NCBI GenBank assembly: GCA_030435675.1
Contig: CM059624.1
Location: forward strand, 12,858,769 to 12,922,768
Origin: Steinernema hermaphroditum
Lineage: Eukaryota; Nematoda; Chromadorea; Rhabditida; Steinernematidae
Direction: 5' to 3'
DNA length: 64,000 nucleotides
This document shows, piece after piece, positions 12,432 through 24,278 of the stretch (positions are counted from its first letter, which is position 1; each line of letters opens with the position of its first letter). The position numbers and the translations under genes were made by a program. The notes beneath the pieces are model-generated. The model had not been told where the DNA came from. It ran no database searches and saw only the letters and a program-made list of their open reading frames with translations.

Positions 12432-14492
12432 GGTTAAGTAAGGAGAATCCCAAGGGAGGCGTCTGTTTACTTCGGCCTACGCCATGAAACTTTTCCACTT
12501 TCACCTGCGCTCACTACACGCTTCGTATGGAATCACCTCAATTCTGGGACTGCGCTTTTGTTTTTCTGCGATACGTGGCGATTGCGTAACATCGAACGTT
12601 GCTCTTTGAATCGTTATTCCCGGTAAATACTGCCTACCAAGAATCTGGAGGTGGAAAGAACGTAGCCAATCTTCGAAACAATTATCCACAACCATTTGTT
12701 TTCTTAAGGGTGCTTTTTAAGAGTCAGCTCTGTTTTTTGCCTTTGTGCACCGTTCTTACCCGCATTGTCGCTCCTTTTTCAGTAATTCAACTGTCGTTTT
12801 CATCGTAATATTGAACGGTCTTTAAAGCTTCGACTCCTAACTTGCTAATACCCTTACAAGTGCATCGCCACGTGCATACAAGTGCAACCACCCATGTCAT
12901 GTCTGGGTTCTTGAAATTCTTTGCAATGTTTCACCTTAAACAAGCTTTATATACCGTAGGAAATTTTCATTTTTTACAGTGCGCAATCAGCCCTAACCAT
13001 CTATGTACTCTTGTTCCTCTCAAAGATCCTAATGAGTTCGCAGGGATTTCGGACTCGTTTCGACTCGGATCCGGATTCGAGAGCCTTTATTTCATCCATA
13101 GTGTTCGTAAATTAACAGAAGATGACCAGAAGAGGTTTTCGCATACGCTCTGCAACATGTAAATGCTGTTCTGCGACCTGGATAAGAATGCAGATCAAGT
13201 TGGGGCACTAATTGTTGAGGGGAAAGTAATACGCATAAGCAAATGATCTGATTTGTATGCCTATGTTATTTTCCGCACTGAAACCGATGTTTTGCTTGGT
13301 TTGGTGGCCATTTCTTCGGAAGATGAACGCAATTTGACGGGCTGACAGGTCTTCAGCATGAAGAACCTCGATCTTGTCTTTTTCGACCTATTTTAATCAC
13401 GCGGAATAGCACACCATTCAAGCGAATTCCCTGTAACACAAATAATGAATAATAGCGCATCTGAGGAAGAAAGTGTGCGAAGAACAGAAAAACAGCGTCT
13501 TTTCGTCAAGTATCGGTATCATTTCTGGGCAGTAAAATCGGACAAATTTTCAAAATATCGTTCGGAAATTTCGAAATTTCCCTAACATTCCATCAATGGC
13601 AGTTTTACTACCGTTATTTTTCACGCTCGTTCAAATGGTTAACACCGCATTTCGCAACAGCTCATCTGCGCTTAGATCTGGCGGAAAAACAGGTGCCGGT
13701 GTGGCGGGCAATCGCTTCGCTACCGTAATTTCACTGAAAATCAGGGTGATCTTTTCGAGACCATCATCGTAAATTTCGACTACTTTTGTGGCTGTATTCA
13801 ATAACCTGGGAAGTGCTTCAAAGGAGGTTCCCACTCCTCCCAGTCGGTATCATTACTAGGCAGACTATATAGGGCGAAGGGGCTGTCTAGACTGTCCACA
13901 CTGGGTTTGCCCTCAACAGATCCAATTGAAACATCATCATGATTTTGGGTACTTTTTGGAGTGAAAAACACAAACTGCATCCTTGTTCATATCTCGGAAT
14001 CGCTTCATGATCGTTGTCACAATTCGAACCAATCCATCAGCGTCTATAGAAATCTTTTGTTGTCGTAATTTGCAGAAATTTTCTCATTATATTATGGCAT
14101 TCACAAGAAAACATCAGTGTTATAAAAGAATCGGATACCATTGTTCAGCACAAAGTCTACCATAATACGGAAACGTCGGCGTCGATCTCTGTGGAAAACA
14201 GCTTGCAGACATGTCCCTCACATCTTGGTCTTTTGTTCCCTTTGTTTCTTCTGAGTCACTGCAGATGGACGGCTTTAGCATTGTAAAATGATGTCCAAAC
14301 CATTAGAAAACAGAGGATAAGGCATTTCGAGCTTTTTGATGTGCGATAATCCATCTTATTCTGCAATTTTGTTTGTCTAAATGTTCGAGAAATGTCTCCC
14401 ATAGAACCTGGACTCCCTTCACGTCGACGCAAACATCATTGCGCACTTTTATTTTCGCGTTTTTGAAAGTCGTCGTCTCCACGATCTTTCAG

Positions 14493-17400
14493 ATGATCTG
14501 CCCCGAGGCGGACTTCTTCCCGACGCACTTGCAGGACACAAAGGCGTCCGCCCGAATCTGCCGTGTGTGCTACAACTCCTACGACATCAGCTACAACTTC
14601 GGCGCCATGTGCTGTCAGAGCTGCACGGCGTTCTTCCGAAGAGCCGTCAGGGGAAAAAGCGACTTCGAGTGCAAGAGAAACCCAGTTAACTGTGGTGATA
14701 CGGCGCTATACGGTAGGTGTGTCGATGCATTCTGGGGTAGCTTCAATGACGCTCTTCTCGAGTGGATCTTTTGGTCTTTTGGAACCCCTTCAACTCCAAC
14801 ATTTTATTCATTTCAATATAATGAATGGAGACAGTTCCAGGTATCGCTCCTTTGCTAGGAACACTAATTATCTAAATAAAATTCAGGATAAGTAGGGTAC
14901 ATTCATTACGATGGGAACCATTCTTTTGATTCCAATCAGAATCTGAGCCTCAGATTCGGAGGGACGGTTGAAAGCGCGAAAAGGAAAGGCTGAAATTCCA
15001 AAGGGGACGGTTGAAACGGCTTTCTGGCAATAGGCCCGTGGACGATGATAGAAGGCAATCTACCTTTTTTAAAACTCAAAATGTAGAAAAGGGCCCACGT
15101 ACCATGCAGTGCGAAAACAGTCTTTAATGACAACCCAAAAGCTCGAGGAGACAACCCCTATGAATCCGTTATTAAGTATAATCGAGCATATTAGGTGTCA
15201 CTTTTTATTTTTAACATATGGGTGGTAGGGGCATCAGAGTCGATCACATTAATCTTCGCGGGAGTCAGTGATGTGATGAGAATGGATTGCAAGTGGATTC
15301 CATCGAGCCGCCTGGAGGAACGACTTTTGAATTGCAACTAGGTTTCGGTTTGAGTAGGTGGTCGGATCGTGATTGCTATCTTCTTGGCAGCACGTTAGAA
15401 CTACGGTTCCCTGGTGTTCAATAATGCAGTCCTTGTGAAAAATATACCTACATATGTATGCCAAAATATGAGGTCAAAAATCAGTTCGAGTATCACTTTT
15501 TGGTTGACTTGGCGAACCGCCTTGGGCATTGATTGCCATGGCACTTCAACAGCTTCTACAGTGCGGTACAGAAAGATAGATGCACCCTTCTTAAATTGTT
15601 TTTCCTTCTAAAGAGAATCAATGTTTGGAAACAAGAGTGATACCGTAGGAAAGCGCATTTCAAAATACCTTGGATAGCAAAAGACAGAGCTGTTTATATA
15701 GCCCTTATGTCTTGTTGAATTTTATGAGCATGAGAAAGCTATTCTTCAGCGCACTGTATATCACGTGAAAATTCGATACATTCTCAATCAACGGACAATA
15801 CATTTTTCACCATTATTCACTGGTTCTTTGCTCTACAAGTCCAACAGATGCCTTAAGAGAACTCAAACACCAAGATTTATGAATGAATATTGGCATAAAC
15901 ACGTTCTTTTCAGAAGTGACCGCCGCTCACGCCTGCAAACGATGTCGATTCGAGCGATGTTTACGCGAAGGAATGAAGGCCGAATGTGATTAGCGCCCTC
16001 TTTTTGAACACCTCCAAGGTGCTATTTTCAGATGTTCGAGATCCGGTCCCAAAAGACAAAGAGAATAAGGACAAGAGTCAGTTCAAAGCGCTGCATCAAA
16101 TGCAGTCAAAGGGACTTTTAGAGAATTCCAAGCGAGGCGCTCTACAAGAAGGTGCCCTGATGCTCTTCAACAGAGCTTCTCAAAGCGGCAAAACGCCACT
16201 TCTGTCGGCTATGGTCAAGGCGGTTAACTTCTGTAACTACCATCAAATGGCCAACAGTCCACCTACGGTAGGTTCCTAGTAGACGAACTTACGATTTCTG
16301 CAATGAAAAACCTGAATATCATAGTCCCATTCGACCAATCGTGCCAGGACCTCGAATCCGAGCTAGATCACGGATTTGAACATGACTAAATAACACAAAA
16401 TATAGAAGAAGAAGTGGACTATCATTCTCTTATGGAGAAAGTGCTTTAGAAAAAAGAAGCCCAGAGGAATAGGCGAATGGGCGGGACTTTCTTTGTGAGC
16501 AGCTGTAGGCACCTTCATGTGATCCGTTTGAGATACGAGAAGACACTGGAGGCGTGCGACCAGTCGACTTGTTTGGAACACTCACAAATGACTCAATGAT
16601 ACGCCTCATAGACTGTCTAGACATAACAAAAGGACACGTCTCAGTCTGACTTTAACAATATCGCATCGGTGGTCATTGCTTACAGCTGGTTATTCAATGG
16701 AATAAGAAGCTACAAGTGGTCAGATCATCTGTAGCTACACCACCGCTGATTCAATGAGCATATGTAGGCAGCCTACGCCTGCTCGACTTTATTTGTGTCG
16801 CTCTAAACACATCGCCACCCTACGCATGGTCAGAAACACCTACAGTTGGTCGAAAACACACGTCTTGTTTTGCACCTACATGTGTTCAGATAATTCGGCT
16901 TTTTTCTTCAGAGCTCCCAGAATGGCAGACCGGCCGCTTGCGTTCTCGTTTCCTGTAGGTACTTCTCCAAAGAAGCATAATAACGGGTCTGCGATAGTTC
17001 GTGAGCATATGTAGGCAACTCCATATGGTCTCTGGTTGAATCGATGTGAAGGTGCGGTCCGTAAACAAGATCTCTGTTTCCTTTTTTTGCGTATTTCTGA
17101 ATGGTATCTTTTACCAAAATGAAGGGGATTAAGGTACCCCGAAAATGCCATGTAGATGTTTGTAGACAGCTCCTCCTATCGCACCCCATGATCATCTTTC
17201 AATTATTGTGTGCCTGCTGGGATTGGCCTTCAACTACGAGTCGTCAAACACTTGTAGCCGGCAGCTCCTCCTACCTTCAGTTCGAGCATCTGTAGTCACA
17301 GAAAAAGACCACAATAGAGCTACAGTTGGTCGGATTTGTAGTTTGGTGACCACTTATAGGCTGACCATCTGTAGCTTCAAATGATGTGGATCAGATGTAG

Positions 17401-20400
17401 TTTGCCTACAGATGGTTTTCTCGAATTGCTTGAAGTGGTGAACCTACTAGTCGTCGAACAAACTACGTATGTATATGGTAGTGTCATACTACATCAAAAC
17501 GAAGTAGGCTTCATATCGTATAACTCACTCAAAAAAGACGAAAATTAGCATAAAACGGAAGCATGAACTTAGCGCGCATTTTTTCGCAATATGAATCTAG
17601 CATAATTTCCAATAGAGATTTCCAACATACTATACTGTTAGTACTGATAAACTGATATGAACTGATTGTTCAAGGCATTTTGGAGCATCCTTGTACTTGT
17701 ATTTCTAATGGCTTCCTGTGCCTATTCTATGTTGTATCCTTTAAAATAGTCAAAATTACTCGTACAGCAATACCCCGGATATTTCAGAACTCAAAGCAAG
17801 AAAAAAAACCCATTATGCTCGTTTTCTAAATCTGCCATTAATGATTTTACCAACATTTTTAGGCTCGCACCATTTGTAAGACACTGCCTACAGATGGTAA
17901 TTACCCATTGACTACCATGTAAAGGCCGACCGTCTGTAGTATTCCATAGCTGTCGTTTTCTGTGACTACAGGTGTTCGAAATGGATAGGAGGGTTACCTA
18001 CAGGCGATTGATCGTTTAAGCGAAAAAAAATCATCTGCAGTTATACAAGTCATGCATAGGGTTTATAAACCGACCACGTGTAGCCTTGGATCAGCGCACT
18101 TGTAGGTACAGCCCTCGTTTAATACCACTGAATATTTTAGCACCGTGTAGTTTGTTCGACCACCCGTAGGTAGACGACATCGTCGTCGTCGTCGTCCATC
18201 TATAGGCTGCTCGGAATCATCCGACACTACAGGTGCTCAACCTACAAGTGTTCACCAAACTACACCCAGTCAGAGTCACTTGTGCCCTGTGTGCATCTCG
18301 TTGTGTTCGGCTGTGCCTCGCTGTGGTCGGCGGCGGAGACACACGGCGACACAAACAACGCGTCGCTGTTTGTGTCGTCGCCGCGACACACAAAACATAA
18401 TCGTCGCTTTGTGTTTCCCCGGATGTGTCCACTTGTGCCGTAATGTTTGTTTTCTTAGGCTACAGTGTGTGCTACAGTGTGTTTTGTGGCTCTCGTATGA
18501 ACGCCAAAACTCATTAATATGTCACCACAGCAAGGGCACATTGTACTTTTCTTTTCAACATGATCCTTCTTGAATTCTTCCGTTTTGAAGCTTTGAAATG
18601 GAAACTTACCGTGATGGATATGACGCCACAGAGCCATCCAACTGTTACTCTAAGCCATACACATGGAGTCTTTTATTTGTGTGCCCAGCGATCGATCGGG
18701 TCGCTTTTTCTGAGGTTCGTTGAATGAGTTGATTGGTCGTCGTTCCAATCCGCCGTTGCTGGTGTGGAACGAAAGCCAAACCACATCGCGCCAAGAATAC
18801 CACACAGCGCATCGGAGGGTACAAGCTGAAACATATCCTGCAGCTGTTCCTTCCTTCGATCTCGATTCTGGTGAGGGATCGTTGTTGCAGGCAGCTCCTC
18901 CTTTTGTTTTCCATCTGCCGCCCTAACGACCATCTTTCAATTCTTCTATGTCTTTCTGGGATTGGCCTTTAACTACGAGTAGTCAAACACTTGTAGCCTA
19001 CCCGGCAGCCCCTCATACCTTCTGCTCGAGCATACATAGCCACAGGAAAAGACCATTATGGGGCTACTATTGGTAGGAGTTGTAGTTTGGTGACCACTTA
19101 TAGGCTGACCATCTGTAGCTTCAGATGATGTGGACCAGATGTAGTTTGGCTACAGATGGTCTTCTCGGGTGGAGAATCGCTTGAAGTGGTGAATATTCTG
19201 GCACAGCATATGTATAGAAAAAGTGCTGACGAACGATTGTAGAGCAGCTGCCTTTCAAATGGTATAATACGATTGGCGTCAGAATATAAAAAAAAATCAC
19301 CCGCGCAGACTAATGCGAACTGTTATGCCTTGCCGTTACCACGACGGATATAGCTTCATCAGAAAATTGCAGGTAGATGAGATGCTAAGGCATTGCAAGG
19401 AACATTCACACATTATAATTAGAGATCGTCGTCTATACAACGTCATACATAATAACTGTGTTCATTCTGGTCTAGTGGCTCAGTCCCGACAATGAATTCA
19501 GTTCCTTTTCAATTCTGCGCATGTGTTGCCGACATTCTTTTGTGTTTTAAAAATGAGGCTCATATTAACCAGCTGAAGTCATTCTTCAAGTTGGCTGACC
19601 CATTAGGAATTCGCATCTGGAAAGCCGCTTTCTCAAAGCAATTGGTGAGTGTGCTGAGGGAAACTAAGAAAGCTATGAAAGAGATCGACGACGACATGCT
19701 ACAAAAAGTTCGACAAGGAGGATATATGGCGAGGAACAGCGGTCAGGTTGAGGAGATAGCGCGTCAACTCCTAGGAGACGCTCGCAAACACCAGGAGGAA
19801 GCAAGGTTCTGGACAGTTGCCATGCAATTGGACCAGTCTCTTAAATGACGCCTTACATCTTTTGCCGTTTTGTATACTGATGGTTCTCTGACCTCTGTGA
19901 ATAAATGAGTCAATTCGACTCGCTCATCCTCTGTCTTCTGTTTTGCAGATTGTCTATTTGACATTCATCGTAGACGTTTGGTCAAGTCTCCCATTTCATT
20001 TACTTTCTCGTTGTCTTAGAGACACGTCTTCATTTACATTTACTGTCTCCTGCTAACCGGTTCAGTGGCTCCAAAAAGACTGTTTTGTTAGCGTTTTGTT
20101 CGATACTGAAGCATCACACTCCGTACTTGTCGGGTTACATACCGTTCGGTTGAATTATGCTTCAGGCTACGCCCTTCTTGCTCATCTGATCCTCGATTTG
20201 CTTAAATCGCTAGTAACAAGTAAAACTTGGCTGGAACTGAAATGTGTCAGCAACGTCTGGCAATGTTCGACTCTTCTTCCCTATTCTTTGCCTTTTTCTA
20301 TTGGGTTGGTCCATTTAAAATGGCCCATTTTCAATGTGCCAACCTAATATTTATTCCACCCTTCAGATCCGCGGCACATCAGAGCTCGGCAGCAACTACT

Positions 20401-21333
20401 TCTCCTCATTCAACTATCAGCAATGCTTCCTCGCTGACGCTCAGATATTCCGCAAAATGTTCGATTTCATGCCGGTCCTCTGCGACCTCGACGACTGGGT
20501 CAAAGAGGCGATGTTCAAGAACGCCCTCTCCTTCTATGTGAGTTCCTCCATTTTTAGTAAACTGAACAAAACTTTGACCTTCAGGTCCTCCTGATGCAGT
20601 CACATCTCAACATCGACGAAGACCCCCACAGTGATAAGATCTTCGTCTTTCCCAACACCTACGTCGATCTGGACGTGCACAAGATGGCCTACTACTTCGT
20701 TTCGTACAACGGCGATAAATACACTGCCAACAAAGCCGGTGACTATCAAGTTGTTGGACAGTAAGTGACCCATTCTTCCCTCAAATTCGACATCTTCTCA
20801 CTTAGAACGTGTAGTGAACTAATGAGAGAGATCCGCAATCGTCTCAATCCGATGCTCAAAGAGCTGCTCAAGTTCGACGAGGATCTCGCCGCGATGATTC
20901 TTCTGATCATAATCCACACAAGTAATCCATACAAAAACCGTCTTTAAAAGGTCACCTATTTCATTTCAGATGACTTTCAAAAAGACAACGAGGAATGGCA
21001 GAAGCCCATAATCGAACTGAAAGAGGTGTTCAGAGAGCTGGACCTGCATTTCAGAGTGACCAAGAGGAGCCCTCACACGTGGGGAAATCTCATGCTCTTC
21101 TTGTCGAATCTTCACGTAAGTAGAACAATATGTGGTGCTGAAAGCGCTGAAAGCAATCGGAAAATGGGTTTCTCTCTTTGGGTCTGAATACCCGCATCGA
21201 GTGAATGAATGAATTTTAGGCCCTAGGAGGCGAATATCTCCGATTCGTCCGACTCGTCGACCTCTATCTCGGCAACAACATGTACGTGAAGATCGAACGA
21301 GAAAAGAAAGTTGCTCTCTGTAGAGTTGAATAA
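14493..21333 (+). CDS. Nuclear hormone receptor (nematode supernumerary type)
   Basis: Eight in-phase exons (14493-14712, 15914-15985, 16032-16267, 20367-20537, 20585-20760, 20806-20921, 20970-21115, 21220-21333) encode 416 residues. Residues 23-50 hold the first C4 zinc finger, with the nematode P-box form CQSCTAFFRR. The second finger is split by intron 1 and shows HACKRCRFERC followed by LREGMK. The C-terminal part, rich in helices (LGSNYFSSFNY, VKEAMFKNALSFY, WGNLMLFLSNL), fits a ligand-binding domain and ends soon after the last helix. The protein should act as a ligand-regulated or orphan transcription factor in the nucleus; its targets are unknown. The ATG directly follows ATCTTTCAG, as for a spliced-leader or intron acceptor. 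Intron 3 is 4.1 kb and filled with repeats. The stop codon lies 80 bp before repeat element copy 2. The finger has one extra residue between its Cys pairs compared with the usual spacing. Confidence 0.88.
17168..17442. repeat. Dispersed repeat, copy A (copy B at 18891-19193)
   Basis: This block starts GCAGCTCCTCCT and ends GCTTGAAGTGGTGAA. It recurs at 18891-19193 in the same orientation with the same order of blocks: CTGGGATTGGCCTT, CAAACACTTGTAGCC, TGGTGACCACTTATAGG and GACCATCTGTAGC. The copies differ by substitutions and small insertions. Both contain several TGTAG palindromes of the surrounding cluster. Confidence 0.85.
18175..18197. repeat. GTC microsatellite next to a GC-rich inverted repeat
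   Basis: A short (GTC)n run at about 18180-18197 is followed by a GC-rich stretch, 18270-18430. There CGACACAAACA and TGTTTGTGTCG form an inverted repeat around 18348-18383. Confidence 0.6.
19492..19848 (+). CDS. Orphan ORF within NHR intron 3, 118 codons
   Basis: This open frame lies on the sense strand inside the receptor's third intron. From about residue 22 it is rich in Lys, Glu, Ala and Arg and would form a long helix (KETKKAMKEIDDD-like, then VEEIARQLLGDARKHQEEAR). No splice partner, domain or clear promoter is visible, and it is flanked by repeats. It may be a fragment of a mobile-element gene or a chance ORF. It is not part of the ligand-binding domain, because exons 3 and 4 join in phase without it. 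Confidence 0.25.
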   Translation: MNSVPFQFCACVADILLCFKNEAHINQLKSFFKLADPLGIRIWKAAFSKQLVSVLRETKKAMKEIDDDMLQKVRQGGYMARNSGQVEEIARQLLGDARKHQEEARFWTVAMQLDQSLK

Positions 21334-21412
21334 AAGTAGCTATTCGGATTTGCAAATGACATTCCGTTAACAGATTCTAAGAGCGGTGCGAGAGAACGCA
21401 GACAAGCACATC

Positions 21413-22333
21413 GACACACTCTCAGTTTGCATAAATGATCAGTTTGCACAAAAAATAATGATCAGTTTGCACAAAGGAATAGCATCGCTTTTTACATTTG
21501 AATTTCAAAATTTCCGCGGCAGTATTTGTAAATTCTAGATTTCGGTTTTATACTTCATTTCGGAATATAACGGAACAATTGTGAATAGTAATAAGTATCA
21601 CTGACATCGATCTTCTCATATAATATTTGTTCCTTCGTGTGACGAAGATGTTGATCCAATCCATGATCCAATCCGTGATCTATATCCAATGACGAGACGT
21701 CAAAGGCAGCGTCTTCCCTGGCGGCTTATGGGGGTTTAGCGGGTTCGTGAGGAAGACGTTCTCCCCAACATCAATGACGATCGTAGGAAGATCCGTTCGC
21801 CGATTTTTCAGGATTGCACGACATCCTGTGCACATGTCAGCGTCCTTGATTTGTCCACAAGCCGTCGTATAATTGGCCCGAAGCTTAGTCCAGGTGTAGA
21901 CATAAGCAGGATCCTCATCGTCCATGCTGATCGGCGTAATGATCAGATTCCTACAGCCATAGCGATTGTTGAAGTTCCAAGCTATGCTACCATAAGGCAT
22001 ATTGAGTAAGATCAGGAGTACTTGTTACAAATATGTCTCAAGGGGAGAGGACCTAGTACTTTTACATCATTATCACTGAAGGGGTGTGGTATGACTAGAC
22101 CAGGGAAGACAGGGACAAGTGGTGAGCTCAAGCCTTTGAGGAAACACATGTTAAAACCACGTTCGATTGGACTCCGGAATATTATTTATATTCATAATGA
22201 TTCAATTTTCGATTGAAACTGGCAAAAAATGGAAAAGTAATGCTTTGTGTTGTGCAAACTGATCATTTGTGCAAACTGATGTTTTGTGCAAACTTTATTG
22301 TGCAAAGTGATGCTTTGTGCAAACTGCACTTTT
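21413..22333 (-). mobile_element. Repeat element copy 2 with ORF and TTTGCACAAA-type ends
   Basis: The left part (21413-21912) is almost identical to 11931-12431. The left end has three TTTGCA(C/T)AAA blocks. The right end, 22253-22333, has several inverted counterparts (TGTGCAAACTGAT, TTTGTGCAAACT), so the unit looks like an element of about 0.9 kb with subterminal inverted repeats. The minus-strand ORF 22000-21680 starts MPYGSIAW and encodes 106 residues: RYGCRNLIITPI, YVYTWTK, a C-G-Q...C-T-G-C cluster and an NPHKPPG loop. No transposase motif is visible, so if mobile it is non-autonomous or carries a captured gene fragment. Confidence 0.65.
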
Positions 22334-23783
22334 CCCTGCAGGATGTCTTATAAGCATAAAGATGTACAATATCAAACCGTAGTCGCCGGTCTTCTTATGG
22401 CTTATGCGCAAAGCACTGTATCAAAGTCTAAGGCGGCTCTCCCATCAGTGGGCATGGGCCCCGCGCCTCTCGAAGCTTCCAAAATTTCTGCTACATAGGC
22501 TATTTCAACATGAACTTCGCCTGGACAAGAAGAGGGAAGAGCTGATCTCGATAGAAGCACAGGTCGAGCACAGCTAACGGAGCCTTCTGGCGCCTCAGAC
22601 ATCGGCATAGTAGAACAACTTCTGATCTACTCGACCCAAAAAGAAGAATAGACAAATCGTTTCAAAATCTCCACTCCAGAATGAAACCAGGCGCAATCCC
22701 ACCTTTTATGGTAAAAATAGGAATGTACCCACATTTTCGCAGGTATTAGGATGTCCATATGTCCGCAGATTCAGAAGTAGATCAAATTATACTTTTACCA
22801 CTTACTACAACGATGAAAAGAATGAAATAGCATCCAGAAAGAGAGGCACATTTCAACGTTTTTAGATCGATGTGACGATCTCAGCCGAGACGAGGATAAA
22901 AATTTTAATTGAGAGTGTACATCATCACCGTTTCGCAGTGTGACCGCTGTAATCCTCGCTGAAGCGGAAGAGGACAAAAAGGCTGCGATGACTTTTAGTG
23001 ACTAAGAGTCGTCTATTACCAACTAACATCTGTCATCCGTTTGTCTTCAGTTCTGCGTATATCGAGGTGCTGTACGTATTTTGTATTTTGAAAAAGCAGA
23101 AAGGCCAGACATGGTGCAGAACAGAACAAAAAGTGCCAAGCTTAGAAGTCAAATTGCACAGCTTCTGCAGACAAAACAGAGCTTGCAAGTCCGCACTAAC
23201 AGACGTAAAGTACGCCCAGATGAAACACGAGATAACTGCAGCACGCGACAGCACAATAAACAAAGCCAAACGGACTTGACGAGGGGGGGCGGAAAGATTA
23301 AACGCCGGCGTTTGTCTCTTTCGATGTGTCACAATGAAAAAGTGCCAGCTGTAGGGGACAGGGACGACAGAGCACTTTTTAAGTGCACTCTCATTTATCA
23401 GAGGATTTGTGTTGTAACATGGATCAGAAAGTTTCTTGCAGACGAGCAAAAGATGGACTACTGATCACAATATTTCAAAAAGTGTTTCAAGTATGACAAT
23501 TTGACGAAAAATATATTTATTTTACAGACATCTGATCCTTCGAACTGTTTGCCCTTCCGCGGATGCGAAAGCCTTGATAGTCGTCGCTAATAAAGCCAGT
23601 GGTCCAGATCCTAAACCATATGCTTTGCATATTCCGCATCATTAATATTCAAAAATTGAACTAACTAGGCGACCATTAAGGCTACTCGACGATTGAGGTG
23701 AGTTCAGTAAAAGTCGATAAGCCTTACTAAGTGTATAAAGTAGTCATCCTAAAAATTAAGCCACCGAAAAATGGAAAAAATTT
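22334..23783. other. Intergenic, no supported gene
   Basis: An ORF at 23081-23464 (plus) is rich in Lys, Arg and Gln, but it has no splice support or known motif. Nothing else stands out. Confidence 0.45.
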
Positions 23784-23856
23784 TGCCCCGAGTGAGGATC
23801 GAACTCACGACCTTCAGATTATGAGACTGACGCGCTGCCTACTGCGCTATCGAGGC
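23784..23856 (-). tRNA. tRNA-Met (CAT), elongator
   Basis: Read on the minus strand, these 73 bases fold as a full cloverleaf. The 7-bp acceptor GCCTCGA pairs with TCGGGGC (one G-T pair), the anticodon loop is CTCATAA, the T arm contains GGTTCGA-type GAGTTCGATCC, and the discriminator is A. It is identical to the copy at 47752-47824. T-rich sequence follows at 23775-23784 (read in reverse, AAAATTTTTT). Protein-coding frames across it are artefacts. Confidence 0.95.
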
Positions 23857-24278
23857 ATGTTATACACCCCCTGGAGAACTGCTTACATCTCTACCGCCTT
23901 AAAACTTCCACATAAGAAGATGAATGGTGAACTTGTCGTTTGAACACTCCAATGGCAAAATTTTGTACTGTGTTAAGCGATAATATATCTTTTACGTCCA
24001 TTTCCTATTATGCAAGACCTTAATCAAAAAGAGTTATTCCCTGACGCTAAGCAGACGTTATCCAAGCCTCTTTATCTATCCCATCCGAGACAGCCAGTCT
24101 TCTGAGATTTTGTCGTCCGCAAATGGCTGCCTTGTTCTTATTGGGCTGATGTATTATGCTCTCTTTTGAGGGAGAGCAGAAGGCAAATTGCTTAAATGAA
24201 ACAAATTATATTGTATGAGGCCATGGAATCTAACATAACAATGTTCGTGATGTTTATTCATCACCTTTATTAATCTTA

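Larger units (their letters stand above)
5247..14492. other. 9.2 kb gene-poor, repeat-rich region
   Basis: Apart from the repeats listed separately, I see no gene here that I can support. Short ORFs occur (for example around 10033-10236, 12842-13162 and 13631-13980), but none has in-phase splice partners or a recognisable domain. Several low-copy repeats recur, including a short one near 11088-11120 and 11269-11305 (TACAATACAATGCACTTTT versus ACAATACAATACACTTTT). Some unrecognised exons could be hidden here. Confidence 0.5.
16690..19193. repeat. Cluster of short palindromic TGTAG / CTACA motifs within an NHR intron
   Basis: Dozens of degenerate copies of GACCA-NN-TGTAG and its complement CTACA-NN-TGGTC are scattered here, for example near 16711-16735, 16757, 16840, 17313-17345, 17880-17895, 18068-18106 and 18225-18260. 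They occur in both orientations and often back to back, and most lie at 16.69-17.45 and 17.87-18.26 kb, with another group at 18.97-19.17 kb. Little else is conserved between them. No ORF spans the region. Confidence 0.75.

Noticed and set aside
12501..12695. Minus-strand ORF adjoining repeat element copy 1, as a possible 5' exon of its ORF
   Set aside because: No acceptor joins it in phase to the element ORF, and copy 2 has unrelated sequence there.
13631..13980. Two overlapping minus-strand ORFs that might form one gene
   Set aside because: The obvious donor (CCCAG|GTTATT) and acceptor (TTTTCAG) join out of phase and hit a stop, so no valid model was found.
23731..23943. Open frame across the minus-strand tRNA-Met region
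   Set aside because: The frame reads through the tRNA gene (the antisense of a tRNA often gives an open frame), so it is not a protein gene.
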